IMG/VR virus record: IMGVR_UViG_3300035192_000045
Location: 1 to 35,628 of that record
Length of the DNA stretch: 35,628 nt
DNA from: a virus
Reading direction: 5' to 3' (one strand)
Shown here: positions 16,909-24,997 of the stretch, piece by piece
Position numbering within the stretch: position 1 is the first letter of the stretch
Layout of the letters: the number at the start of each line of letters is the position of its first letter
Translations under genes and position numbers: made by a program
The notes under the pieces: model-generated
The model's database searches: none
What the model was told of the DNA's origin: nothing
The model's input: the letters and a program-made list of their open reading frames with translations, nothing else

Positions 16909-18718
16909 AGTGTACCTCGATCCCGCGTCCGGCGGTCCGCAGAACGAATTCCGAAATCGTGTACGGCTCCACGGCGGTCTGTTCAACAAGCCTGAACCGC
17001 ACCGCTGATCCGGTGAGAAAGAAATCAACCTTTCCCTCGATATGATCAGTGTCGATCTCCAGCGTCCCCAACGACTTCCACGTGTTCCCGGAATCCACTG
17101 ACCCAGTGATTACGAAACTCAAATCCGCTGAGGGACGGGCTGCTAACCGCATTGAGAACCTCGTCACGGTCTTATCATCATCCGGCGCGTTAAGATCCAT
17201 ATCGCCGGTTTCAATAGTGGAAATTATATTCCCGCTTTCATCGGTGTCGGCGGACTGAGAATATATGTAAATATAAAGCCCGTTCAGCATGAATAATCGT
17301 CCACCCGTAGTCCCCGCTCCGATAGCGTCCCAACTCCCGAAAGAGGCCATGCCCGTGTCCCAATTATTACTCCCGCCCAGCAAAGCGGTAAGATCGTCCC
17401 ACGTTAACCCCAAATCAAGCTCCGGGTTAGTGAGGGCATCGGCGTTGATGTCGTCATAAGCCCACGCCTTGGTGCGGTAGTTATACGTCCACGCTTTCTC
17501 AATAGAGGTTCCTCCTTCGGGAAACCCCAAAATAACTCGGTCATTTACCGAATCACGGGCAAGGTAAATCCTCCCCATCGTGGAACAATTGCGGACCATA
17601 TCGTCCCTCACCGGACACGTGAGCGGTTGTAGCTCTCCTGTCGCCGATAAGAAATAAACATCATCTTGCCCAACGAAGATGTGTCCGTTCAACGCGGGGA
17701 CGACGGCTTTGGTTCCCACTAGACCGATGCCGCGAGATTCCACTCTGACATCGAACTGGTACGGAAGATTAACATAATTCGACCGTCTTCCGATATAGAT
17801 GGCGTCTTCAAAATATGCCACAAGATATTGCCCCAGCGGGACCAACCTCCGCAAAAACCCACTCGAATACGGGATATCGTAGTAATCGGCGGAATTAAAA
17901 TCAGTATGGTCCGTGGCATTTGACCAACGTATCCGTTGCCGGCACTTCACCCCGCTCTCAATCGTGTTCCCCATCCAAAGCCGGTCGTTAAAAAATACTA
18001 CGCATCCAGGTATATAGGGCAACGCCGCGAAAGTATCCCAATACGTAAACGAAGTCCCATCGAATTTGTACGGGGTCCGATTATGGTCCGCGATTACTAC
18101 GGCGTTATCGCAAACGGTCCAATCGAGCAAAGTATCTGTGTCCGCGTGCAGCGCCCGCCTGATCTCGTAGTCCGTCCCGGCACCGTACGTTCCCGTAGGG
18201 GTGCTTGTAAGGATAATCTCGGTGTCGCTATTTATAGCTGATACCTGTATCTCCTCTGGTCCGTCCCCGGACCCGTCCGCGTCAAGGACGATATAGTCAC
18301 CTTCCAAGAGCAGACTCGCGTCGGTATCCCACAGGGTTCCCCCTGCCCCTGTAACCGTCGTCCCGGATACGCTGCACGTCCCCACGTCGTATACCCAATG
18401 ATACGCGGTAGGAGCAGCGTATCCCGAAACCACATACAAGTACCGGCTTGTCAGCAATACCGCGTTCTGCGTCCCGTTCGTCTTCCAAAGAGGAGCGATA
18501 TCAATCTGCGGGGTATCTAAAGAAGCCACCCCATTCCCTCCAGAATAGAAAACAATCCCCGGTCGCCTCTTCAACCCGGCGGGAGTAGGCATGTAGTTGG
18601 AAAGGGTCCAGAATCCCCCCGCTGGAATCATATTCGGACTGATATCCCGAATCATTCCCTTGGTAAGGGGCCTCACAGGAACGTTAACCGGACCTTTAGG
18701 GATAAACAAATCACTCAT
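16901..18718 (-). CDS. Podovirus tail hub/stabilisation protein, P22 gp10-like
   Basis: 605 aa, rich in beta strands with Gly-Asp turns and many Trp/Tyr, consistent with a beta-propeller. The opening (GMIRDISPNMIPAGGFW, then GLKRRPGI at about 49-56) resembles tail proteins that close the portal channel in P22-like phages. Placement between lysis and ejection genes supports a tail role. The assignment rests on sequence style and context, not on a diagnostic motif. Start ATG 18718 overlaps the upstream TGA by ATGA. Confidence 0.7.
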   Translation of the reverse strand: MSDLFIPKGPVNVPVRPLTKGMIRDISPNMIPAGGFWTLSNYMPTPAGLKRRPGIVFYSGGNGVASLDTPQIDIAPLWKTNGTQNAVLLTSRYLYVVSGYAAPTAYHWVYDVGTCSVSGTTVTGAGGTLWDTDASLLLEGDYIVLDADGSGDGPEEIQVSAINSDTEIILTSTPTGTYGAGTDYEIRRALHADTDTLLDWTVCDNAVVIADHNRTPYKFDGTSFTYWDTFAALPYIPGCVVFFNDRLWMGNTIESGVKCRQRIRWSNATDHTDFNSADYYDIPYSSGFLRRLVPLGQYLVAYFEDAIYIGRRSNYVNLPYQFDVRVESRGIGLVGTKAVVPALNGHIFVGQDDVYFLSATGELQPLTCPVRDDMVRNCSTMGRIYLARDSVNDRVILGFPEGGTSIEKAWTYNYRTKAWAYDDINADALTNPELDLGLTWDDLTALLGGSNNWDTGMASFGSWDAIGAGTTGGRLFMLNGLYIYIYSQSADTDESGNIISTIETGDMDLNAPDDDKTVTRFSMRLAARPSADLSFVITGSVDSGNTWKSLGTLEIDTDHIEGKVDFFLTGSAVRFRLVEQTAVEPYTISEFVLRTAGRGIEVHFD

Positions 18719-19182
18719 CTTCTACTCCGCTCCACTAAGGCCCAAATGGTGGTGACTACCGCTACCGTAATCGTAACCCCTACTCCAACCCATAAGCATG
18801 TATTCTCAGTCTTAAGGCGCTTCATCTCCGCGTCCGCTTTGTTTAAGGACTCTTCTAAATTCTCTTGTTGCTTGGACAAACTCTCCAACCTGCTTACCAA
18901 GCTCCTCGAAAATCCCCTCTCCTTCTCCAAATCCTTTAACAATTCCTCGTAATCGCTCTTCCAGTTTTTCAGCGCGGTCTCCATTTTCTTCTGCCACTCG
19001 CTTCCAGTTCTCACCGTCCTTACGAGCCGCGTCGAGAGTTCGTCGTATTTCTTTTGAATAGAGCTTAGCGTTCTCCATTGCTCTACTGTAATCGTCATTA
19101 CTCTTATAGAGGATTCCGGTTGCGACCACGAGCCCAACAACGATCCCGCTAAGCACCACGATAACAACATTACGCGCCACAT
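18715..19182 (-). CDS. Coiled-coil protein with C-terminal membrane anchor, spanin-like
   Basis: 155 aa from ATG 19182, placed very close (4 nt) to an AGGAGG site. The N-terminus is signal-like (residues 5-19, VMLLSWCLAGSLLGS) but has no good lipobox. The middle is a heptad-rich coiled coil (70-125) and residues 130-148 are a transmembrane segment followed by a basic tail. A signal plus C-terminal anchor resembles u-spanins, yet the missing lipobox leaves doubt. Internal ATGs at codons 29 and 67 are alternatives. The stop is coupled (ATGA) to the next gene. It shares 369 bases with the frame below. Confidence 0.6.
   Translation of the reverse strand: MWRVMLLSWCLAGSLLGSWSQPESSIRVMTITVEQWRTLSSIQKKYDELSTRLVRTVRTGSEWQKKMETALKNWKSDYEELLKDLEKERGFSRSLVSRLESLSKQQENLEESLNKADAEMKRLKTENTCLWVGVGVTITVAVVTTIWALVERSRR
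18812..19180 (-). CDS. i-spanin-like protein (GTG start), nested out of frame
   Basis: 122 aa from GTG 19180, six bases after AGGAGG, a better spacing than the ATG two bases earlier in the other frame. Residues 4-24 form an N-terminal transmembrane segment, followed by a long charged periplasmic helix (about 28-85). This is the topology of Rz-type inner-membrane spanins. It lies wholly inside the 18715-19182 gene. Lambda Rz/Rz1 also overlap out of frame, though there the outer-membrane partner is the nested one. It follows holin and endolysin genes, which supports a lysis role. Confidence 0.6.
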   Translation of the reverse strand: MARNVVIVVLSGIVVGLVVATGILYKSNDDYSRAMENAKLYSKEIRRTLDAARKDGENWKRVAEENGDRAEKLEERLRGIVKGFGEGEGIFEELGKQVGEFVQATREFRRVLKQSGRGDEAP

Positions 19183-19190
19183 GCGACCTC

Positions 19191-19430
19191 CTACACGCTA
19201 TCCAGCGGCTTCGCCCCGCCGTTCGCCTTCTCCCGCTGAATCGCCACAAACTCTTTCAACGGCTTGCCCAGAAACGCGGCGGCGATCTCGGGAATAAGAA
19301 TCCCCGTCGCCACGGGAACGTACTGAACATAAGCGGCGATAGCGTCCGGCTTGAACAACACAATACCCAGCCCAGCGAGAAGGATAACCGCGACCAATCC
19401 AACAGTAGCACCTTGAAGTATTTTAAGCAT
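19191..19430 (-). CDS. Putative holin, two transmembrane segments, 79 aa
   Basis: ATG 19430 has AAGGAGGA eight bases upstream and overlaps the endolysin stop; a longer frame from 19475 would sit inside the endolysin gene. Hydrophobic segments at about 6-26 and 30-54 are joined by a short KPDA turn, and the C-terminus is charged (KPLKEFVAIQREKANGG), as in class II holins. Location between endolysin and spanin-like genes makes holin the best call. Confidence 0.65.
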   Translation of the reverse strand: MLKILQGATVGLVAVILLAGLGIVLFKPDAIAAYVQYVPVATGILIPEIAAAFLGKPLKEFVAIQREKANGGAKPLDSV

Positions 19431-19965
19431 CCTTAGAATCCTCCTTTTGGGGCAACTGAAAATATCGTGGGCCAATAAGGCCCCACTTTAAAAATGAATC
19501 ATACGCGCTTCGCACCCCGTGCGTCTGCTTAGAACCAGCTTGCCCGATAAGCGGCCCTTTCTTCGCGTTCCACGGATCGTCAGTCGGGTACACAATCCCC
19601 ACGTGAGATGATCCCTTGTCACCTTTCCGACGTGCCGCCGCCAGGATCGGTACGCCAACATTCGCGGCCGCCTGCGCTTGGTATCCTGTCAATTCAAAAA
19701 CACCGGTATTGCTTTTTATCGCTTCAACCGCCTTGTCGAACATCATCGTAGCGCCAGTCCAACCGATCCGGCCTTTGGGTTCAAGGATCGGTGTCATGTC
19801 ATATCCAAGTTCCATTATGATTGCATAGGCTGCCTCGTTGCACCACGTGGCCGGGGTACCGTTCCATCGAGGCATTCCCGGTTGGAACTTCTCCCGAGCG
19901 ATTACATCATCGATCTTCTTCTTCAACAGCATCGTGGCATAGATCAGCATCACGCTTCCGCTCAT
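19423..19965 (-). CDS. Endolysin, Cys/His peptidase (CHAP/NlpC-like)
   Basis: 180 aa. The TWCNEAA motif gives a nucleophilic C42 and SSHVGIVYP a catalytic H121, the order seen in NlpC/P60 and CHAP cell-wall amidases and peptidases. A following IGQAG segment may supply the polar third residue. No signal peptide is clear, so export through the holin is expected. No separate wall-binding domain. Start ATG 19965 overlaps the upstream stop by four bases. Confidence 0.75.
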   Translation of the reverse strand: MSGSVMLIYATMLLKKKIDDVIAREKFQPGMPRWNGTPATWCNEAAYAIIMELGYDMTPILEPKGRIGWTGATMMFDKAVEAIKSNTGVFELTGYQAQAAANVGVPILAAARRKGDKGSSHVGIVYPTDDPWNAKKGPLIGQAGSKQTHGVRSAYDSFLKWGLIGPRYFQLPQKEDSKDA

Positions 19966-20240
19966 GGCTCACCTTTCCATTGAAGCATCAAATTAAGAAT
20001 CCTCTCGACCTTGTCGTTCAAGGTCGATAGCCCGCGAACTACGGTTGCTATGTTCGCCGTATTCACCTTAATATCCGTCGTATTCATGCTGATATTTTTC
20101 TTGTTCTCCTGAATCTTTTCCTCTGCTTGCGTCCTCGGCCCGATGAAAGCGTAGAGAACCACGAACAGAATAACCGTTATCCCATTGCTGATAGCCGGAG
20201 GCAACCAATACCGCTTGGAAATCCCGTCCTTCTTTTCCAT
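19962..20240 (-). CDS. Membrane protein with coiled-coil tail in lysis cassette, 92 aa
   Basis: ATG 20240 (TGATG overlap with the fiber gene) is chosen over 20276, which lies within that gene. A basic N-terminus precedes a transmembrane helix (about 16-34), then a regular coiled coil (40-87, with NTTDIKVNTANIATVV heptads). It could be a pinholin or antiholin, or a second i-spanin-like protein. Context at the head of the lysis genes favours a lysis role; the exact one is open. Confidence 0.65.
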   Translation of the reverse strand: MEKKDGISKRYWLPPAISNGITVILFVVLYAFIGPRTQAEEKIQENKKNISMNTTDIKVNTANIATVVRGLSTLNDKVERILNLMLQWKGEP

Positions 20241-21046
20241 CAGTGTCCTACCTCGAACCAATAGTTCCCCGTGCACACAAGCGTTACTCCGCCGTAATTC
20301 GATAGCGTTATATCAGCCGTGTCCGCTGTGATTATCTTCTGCGTTCCCGTCGCTTCGCTATGCTCAATAATGACGTTGTTTGCTATGCTGTTTTTAAAAA
20401 GGTAAACAACTTGCCCACTAACCCCTCCACTCAGCCCTCCTATAGTGATGTCTCCTCCATTGGAATCAATATTTATGCTAGATGCTCCGCTCACATCGAG
20501 CGCGTCAGTGGACGATGTACATGCTTTCCGTCTAACAACAAAAGTTCCTTCTACATCGAGGGTTCCTGTAGGAGATGCCGTCCCGATCCCAATCTTCCCT
20601 TCCTTTACGACTAAATGCGTTGTAGCCAGCGTAACTCCCGCTTCAGCGTGAGATATCTTTACGCTGTCTTCTGGTGCGTAATAACCTATAATCGCTTTCT
20701 GAGTAGAATCGGAGTATAAACTGATTGCGGCGTTATCATCTACCCCGCTCTCCGCTCGTATGGTCACTTGGCCTGTCGAATCGACTACGTGTAACTCTAC
20801 ATCGGGAGAGTCTGTCCCTACTCCCACTTTATGATTGGACGCGTCAACGACAAGCGTGTCCGTATCTACGAAGAAGCTGGCACTTACGCTGAAATTATAC
20901 CCGCTCACCATTCTTAACGCGGCGTTTTCCAAGTCAATCTCGAACCACTCAAACGGAAATATTCCCGCGTCCAGCGCCGGTCCCTCGACCGACCCCGGAG
21001 GAATCCGCGCCCCTTCAAGTAACCCACTCCGTTCAATGTCGGACAT
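20240..21046 (-). CDS. Tail fiber / receptor-binding-type protein, 268 aa
   Basis: Beta-rich with two copies of a K[VI]G[VI]GT.SP motif (about 74-82 and 150-158) followed by L.V.S/EG segments, a repeat typical of phage fiber and spike shafts. The C-terminus alternates strands and Gly/Asn turns. Probably a trimeric appendage. Start ATG 21046; a 13-base gap separates it from the upstream fiber gene. Confidence 0.75.
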   Translation of the reverse strand: MSDIERSGLLEGARIPPGSVEGPALDAGIFPFEWFEIDLENAALRMVSGYNFSVSASFFVDTDTLVVDASNHKVGVGTDSPDVELHVVDSTGQVTIRAESGVDDNAAISLYSDSTQKAIIGYYAPEDSVKISHAEAGVTLATTHLVVKEGKIGIGTASPTGTLDVEGTFVVRRKACTSSTDALDVSGASSINIDSNGGDITIGGLSGGVSGQVVYLFKNSIANNVIIEHSEATGTQKIITADTADITLSNYGGVTLVCTGNYWFEVGH

Positions 21047-21059
21047 TCTCCACCCCTCG

Positions 21060-21947
21060 TTACACTTCCGTCACAATCTCCGCGACCGTATCTAAGGCAT
21101 CTGCCCCGAACACACCGGCAATCACAAGACTAAGCGTTCCGCCACCGAAGGCGTCGCCAGACAGGCGGTAATAACCAGGGTTAAGCATCAAAACCGATGA
21201 TGTTCCCGCAGCCACGTCAAGCGATACAACTTCCTCCCAAGAGGAATCGAAATACACGTCCAAATCGCCGGTCCCTCCTCCGATTCCGCCGCTCGTATAA
21301 CCTTTAATGAAAGCCGTTACGGGTTTAAGCAAGTGAAACGTATCGGTTACGCTCTGAAGCACGGTTACGACCTCCAAGTCGTTCGCGTCGCCATCCACGT
21401 CGGACGCGCAAGCAACCACCGTCCAACCGGCACTCGCTGTAATCGCCCCTGTCACCTCAAGCGTACCCCCGATGGTTGAGTTCCCCGTAATATCACAAGT
21501 CCCGCCCAACGTCGTATCTCCGGTTATGCTCAAATCTCCAACCGCTGATATATCCCCACCGAGGAGCGTAAGGTCTCCGCCTCCTGAAAGGGTAATATCA
21601 CCACAGGAAATGTCGTCCACGGAAAGGTCTAAAGCGACCCACGCGGTTCCGTTGTAAATCTTCTTAAGAGTAACATCGTCGGAGTCTACCCAAAGTCTAC
21701 CAGAGTCACTCGCCCCTAATGCGGTAACCCCATCAGGACGCAACGTAGGTTCCGCCGCTTGATAATAGACCCGTGCGCTCCCAGCCCTATGCACACTCTG
21801 ACTTGTCGTGGTTGTGTCATGAAAGACGTGTTCCTGATTAAGTCTCCCATCAATCTCGACTTTCAACTCCCGAATCCGATCATCCCCCTCAGCCGGATCG
21901 TCGCTCCCAGCCGGTTGCTGATTAAAAGCATCATTCCAAGTAGCCAT
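21060..21947 (-). CDS. Tail fiber protein with conserved N-terminal attachment region, 295 aa
   Basis: The N-terminus (MATWNDAFNQQPAGSDDPAEG, then DRIRELK) is a widespread phage fiber opening that probably attaches to the tail. Residues 110-175 form a shaft of short GDITLSGGGDLTL-like repeats. The C-terminal part (about 175-295) is a compact beta domain that may bind the receptor. Coupled to the adaptor gene upstream by nine bases. The two fiber genes together may form a stalk and tip. Confidence 0.8.
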   Translation of the reverse strand: MATWNDAFNQQPAGSDDPAEGDDRIRELKVEIDGRLNQEHVFHDTTTTSQSVHRAGSARVYYQAAEPTLRPDGVTALGASDSGRLWVDSDDVTLKKIYNGTAWVALDLSVDDISCGDITLSGGGDLTLLGGDISAVGDLSITGDTTLGGTCDITGNSTIGGTLEVTGAITASAGWTVVACASDVDGDANDLEVVTVLQSVTDTFHLLKPVTAFIKGYTSGGIGGGTGDLDVYFDSSWEEVVSLDVAAGTSSVLMLNPGYYRLSGDAFGGGTLSLVIAGVFGADALDTVAEIVTEV

Positions 21948-21956
21948 ATCCGCTCC

Positions 21957-22919
21957 TTACTCGTATCTAACCGACCCGCCTAAGTCAAGCCGGTCCTTAC
22001 TTACGTCGTACTCTTCAATAGTCCTCCGCATAAAATCCTCCAAGTCGCGCTTCACCGAATACGCCCTCGGATTCTCGTGCTTGCTCCAGAACCCCCACCA
22101 AGTCCCCCAAAGCACGATTCCCCAATGGAACTGCGGAGGTAAATCCGGCTCATCATCATCATCGGACATATCCAGTGGAGCGCGGTAATACTCCATCCGA
22201 AAATTCTTCACCGCATCCACGGCAACGTCGTAATAGATCGCGTTCCCGTACCGGTACCATTGCGAAGGATCACCTGTTTGTAGAATGTTTCCCGGAAACT
22301 TCTCCTTCCGCGTACAAGGAGTAAGCTCCTTCCCACTATCCACGTCCACGATGGAAAGCACCTCAAGCAGGTTCCCCGTATTCCTCGAAACATCCGTTGT
22401 CGCGGGTAATGATATATGTTCGCTGACCCAATCATGCGTTGACGGAAGAAGCATATCGAAATTCTTGTATAATGCGATGGAATCACCTACCGTCGGTGTA
22501 GCGGTAAGCGCTTTCGCGAAGTAGATATTCGAATTAACGAAATCAATAATATAGCCTTTTTGTCCCGCCGCGTCCCCATCAAGGATTTCAAACATCCAAC
22601 CATTATATCGGTCGGCATCTAAGAATAAGAAGGGATCGAGCGGCAACCCGAGGCGGTTTAATGTGCTTACCTGACTCGTATCGGCTATTGTCGTCTCGAT
22701 TGTAGACGACTGATAAAACAACGGCGACCCGTAAAGATCACTGATCCTCACCGGCCTACCCGACTGCGGGTCTTTCCAGGAAGCCACTCTCCTCTGAGCG
22801 AGATTCGCCACGTGAGTCAACCACGGCCCGCCACCGAATGAAACATCCGTATCCGGGTCGAGGTTGGTATCCTCACCCAACGCCCTCCAAATATGCAACC
22901 GTATCTCTGATAACGTCAT
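21957..22919 (-). CDS. Head-tail adaptor / connector protein, 320 aa
   Basis: Starts MTLSEIRLHIWRALGED, a helical opening typical of podovirus adaptors, followed by a strand-rich middle and a C-terminal helix region (about 268-312, HWGIVLWGTWWGFWSKHENPR). It is encoded before the fibers and after the capsid genes, where P22 gp4 or T7 gp11-like connectors are expected. No catalytic motif. The start overlaps the HNH stop by ATGA. Confidence 0.65.
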   Translation of the reverse strand: MTLSEIRLHIWRALGEDTNLDPDTDVSFGGGPWLTHVANLAQRRVASWKDPQSGRPVRISDLYGSPLFYQSSTIETTIADTSQVSTLNRLGLPLDPFLFLDADRYNGWMFEILDGDAAGQKGYIIDFVNSNIYFAKALTATPTVGDSIALYKNFDMLLPSTHDWVSEHISLPATTDVSRNTGNLLEVLSIVDVDSGKELTPCTRKEKFPGNILQTGDPSQWYRYGNAIYYDVAVDAVKNFRMEYYRAPLDMSDDDDEPDLPPQFHWGIVLWGTWWGFWSKHENPRAYSVKRDLEDFMRRTIEEYDVSKDRLDLGGSVRYE

Positions 22920-23140
22920 CGCTTGCTCTTCCTCCTATTTACCCCACGCGAAACAACTCTTCTATTCCCCTTCCCATTCGACCCGCCTTTCGAAAGAGGC
23001 CTGATATGATCCACTTCTCTCGGATCACCCTTCCGCAAACCCGACTCCCGTCGGGCCTTATTCCGCGCCGCTCGATTCTTCTTCGCCTCCCGCGACGCAT
23101 GATCCCGTAAATACTCTTTACGATAATCCCGCTTCTTCAT
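22916..23140 (-). CDS. Small HNH-like endonuclease, 74 aa
   Basis: ATG 23140 has GGAGAAG upstream and overlaps the preceding stop. VDHIRPLSKGG (D44, H45), then N55, N59-R60 and N68-RRK give the beta-beta-alpha HNH core. The flanking zinc cysteines found in many HNH enzymes are missing. The N-terminus is very basic. Small HNH proteins are often linked to terminase-driven packaging, but this one lies amid tail genes; it could also be a homing remnant. Confidence 0.7.
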   Translation of the reverse strand: MKKRDYRKEYLRDHASREAKKNRAARNKARRESGLRKGDPREVDHIRPLSKGGSNGKGNRRVVSRGVNRRKSKR

Positions 23141-23274
23141 CTCTTCTCCCGCTTCGGCTTCCACCCGGCCTTCCGCATGGTCCCGTAGATATACTTCCGC
23201 GCCCTCTTGGAAGTCTCCGACTTGAACTTCTTCCGATCCCCTCTCTTCAACGCCTTCTCCATCGCTTTCGGCAT
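23137..23274 (-). CDS. 45-aa basic small protein
   Basis: ATG 23274 follows AAGGAGG and the stop overlaps the HNH start (ATGA). The product is very basic, with a RKYIYGTMRKAGWKP segment that I have seen in many short phage proteins of unknown function. Possibly a DNA-binding or packaging-associated peptide. Confidence 0.6.
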   Translation of the reverse strand: MPKAMEKALKRGDRKKFKSETSKRARKYIYGTMRKAGWKPKREKR

Positions 23275-23283
23275 CCCGCCTCC

Positions 23284-23556
23284 TTACTCGTCAATAAACA
23301 CGATGTTCGTAGGGATGGTAGCGTTATTCAACAATCCCAATAAGGCATCGAGCTTGTCGACCTCCCGCTGAGCATCCTGTTTCACAAGCGAACTGTCTCC
23401 GATATTAAGTTTCCGTAGAATGGTATCCGACATGTTGGCGATGAAAGCGTAATCCGACCGAGCATCTTGCAACGCTTGCTTATTGGTCAACCCATCGTCC
23501 CGCAACCACTTCCGCATGTTATTCGAGTCGACCTTTTCCCACTTCGTCTCCATCAT
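23284..23556 (-). CDS. Hypothetical 90-aa helical protein
   Basis: Starts at one of two adjacent ATGs (23556 or 23553) after GAGGGG, seven bases downstream of the LamG-like gene stop. Helical, with a coiled-coil-like segment (about 58-78) and a short hydrophobic C-terminal strand. Lies in the head-to-tail transition block and could be a minor structural or chaperone protein. No family recognised. Confidence 0.6.
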   Translation of the reverse strand: MMETKWEKVDSNNMRKWLRDDGLTNKQALQDARSDYAFIANMSDTILRKLNIGDSSLVKQDAQREVDKLDALLGLLNNATIPTNIVFIDE

Positions 23557-23562
23557 CGCCCC

Positions 23563-24537
23563 TCAATCTATGTAGACATGTACATACCCGTGGTCCATTG
23601 TGACCGTCTTCAACCCTTTCACAATCCGCGCCGGAATGAACTCCTTAATTTCCCCTGTATCATCGGCTTTGGCCCAAGTATGAAAAACCCTGTTCCCGTC
23701 CCAATCGGTGATATCAAGCTCGTCTCCGTCAGCGATAGCCTCACCTTTCCAATCAATCTGCTTAATCTTCAACAGTTTCGCGGTATTCTGCCCGACTCCC
23801 GTGAAATCATACGAAATCCCCCCACTCCCGTTATAGTCATGCTTCGCCAACGGATCGACCGTATTCACCCACGTAGGAGTTCCTTGCCCCGCCCCATCCA
23901 ATCCGTCATTGATCGCGTTATCATAAGTGGTTCCAGAGTTTTCTTCAAAGCTGATCGCGTCGTCAAGGCCGGTAATAGCTTCAATAGTATCGGCGTCGTA
24001 GACTCCGCCATTCCACGCGGTAAGAGCGTCAGCGGCGCTGATCGCGGTATCGGCGCTTTGAAACCACCCGCAAATATTCCCCTTCAAGAACTGCCCCGTC
24101 GTGGTGTCGTAATCCACCCCAACGTAGAGCGCGGTATCGGTATCGGAAGGCATACCCCCAGTCAACTCGATAGTCGCCGCCACCGCCCCATCCACATACA
24201 GCACCAACGTCGTATCGGTGTCCTCAGAGCCGGTGAGAATCACGCAGTGATACTTCTCAGGCGTAAGCCTAACCCCGGTCCGCCACGTCTGCGCTCCCCC
24301 GGCACCGTTGAAGTAATAAACCAACTTCCCGCTTTCCAATCGCATCGAGTGTTGATTCTCCCTACTCCACAGGTAAGGATCCTTCGTCTGATCCGTGATA
24401 AAATCGCTATCCAATCGGAAACACAACCCGAAAGTGAACGCGTCCCCGGTCGCGTAGTCATGCGAAACGTCGTCCGCCACGGTGAAATACTGCGTCGTCC
24501 CGTTAAGATGTATAGCATAGTTTACAGTGGTCCCCAT
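23563..24537 (-). CDS. LamG / concanavalin-like lectin-fold structural protein, 324 aa
   Basis: Residues 5-190 show the sandwich pattern of LamG domains: NGTTQYFTVAD opening, FTFGLCFRLDS, LYVDGAVAATIEL and ALYVGVDYDTTTGQF, closing with FLKGNICGWFQS. The rest is beta-rich. Such domains decorate capsids or tails and can bind surface glycans. No enzyme motif. Start ATG 24537 has GGAGG upstream. Confidence 0.7.
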   Translation of the reverse strand: MGTTVNYAIHLNGTTQYFTVADDVSHDYATGDAFTFGLCFRLDSDFITDQTKDPYLWSRENQHSMRLESGKLVYYFNGAGGAQTWRTGVRLTPEKYHCVILTGSEDTDTTLVLYVDGAVAATIELTGGMPSDTDTALYVGVDYDTTTGQFLKGNICGWFQSADTAISAADALTAWNGGVYDADTIEAITGLDDAISFEENSGTTYDNAINDGLDGAGQGTPTWVNTVDPLAKHDYNGSGGISYDFTGVGQNTAKLLKIKQIDWKGEAIADGDELDITDWDGNRVFHTWAKADDTGEIKEFIPARIVKGLKTVTMDHGYVHVYID

Positions 24538-24551
24538 TCAACTCCCCCTCC

Positions 24552-24764
24552 TCACAAAAGGTCCTTATAGCACCCGTGCCGCTTGCAATACGCAACCCCA
24601 TTCTTCAGCGTCACCTGATCCTCTCGGAACCCCCAACCGCAGATGTGACAAACATACCACCGCTTCCCGGAAGCCGGACCCTTGGTCGCGTATTGCGCCT
24701 CATACATGAGGTGATCGACGCCCTCGGCGTCGGTATACGTCCTCGCGATATGCTGGGCGCTCAT
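24552..24764 (-). CDS. Zinc-binding small protein, 70 aa
   Basis: C39-x2-C42 pairs with C60 and H63 or C65 to form a likely zinc site in the C-terminal half. The N-terminal half is polar. The start overlaps the preceding stop (ATGA). Unusual as a zinc mini-protein inside the late operon, whose other members are structural. Role unknown. Confidence 0.65.
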   Translation of the reverse strand: MSAQHIARTYTDAEGVDHLMYEAQYATKGPASGKRWYVCHICGWGFREDQVTLKNGVAYCKRHGCYKDLL

Positions 24765-24955
24765 TTTTTCGCTTTCTTCTTCTCCGACTCCATGTCCTTG
24801 AGCCAGTAGTCAATCTCCTGGGCCGCTACCGTATTCGCATTTAACGCCCCAACCGTTTTCTTCAACTCGTTCTGCAACCCCTCGATCCGCTTCTTAAGCA
24901 TATCGGACCCCTTCAACAGGTCCTCTTTACGGGCGAGCAATTTTTCTTTCGTCAT
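24761..24955 (-). CDS. Small coiled-coil protein, 64 aa
   Basis: Almost entirely one amphipathic helix (KLLARKEDLLKGSDMLKKR, then LQNELKKTVG) with a Lys-rich tail. Good ribosome site (GGAGG at about 24960-24964, reverse strand). It is the first gene after the terminator-like hairpin at 24971-24993, so it may rely on read-through or a promoter I cannot see. Confidence 0.6.
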   Translation of the reverse strand: MTKEKLLARKEDLLKGSDMLKKRIEGLQNELKKTVGALNANTVAAQEIDYWLKDMESEKKKAKK

Positions 24956-24970
24956 ACAACCTCCAAAAGT

Positions 24971-24993
24971 AAGGGGACCTCGCGGCCCCCCTT
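24971..24993 (-). terminator. Hairpin terminator after the 703-aa fiber-like gene
   Basis: On the - strand transcript an AAGGGG...CCCCTT stem encloses a GCGA tetraloop, with one wobble pair and one bulge, followed by ACUUUU. It lies just after the stop of the gene at 24998. The U tract is short, so termination may be partial, lowering expression of the tail genes relative to capsid genes. Confidence 0.55.
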
Positions 24994-24997
24994 TTAA

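Noticed and set aside
23467-24570. Long open frame of 367 codons antisense to the LamG-like gene
   Set aside because: The - strand gene has a good ribosome site, a recognisable fold and tight neighbours; the antisense frame is Arg/Pro-rich and has none of these.
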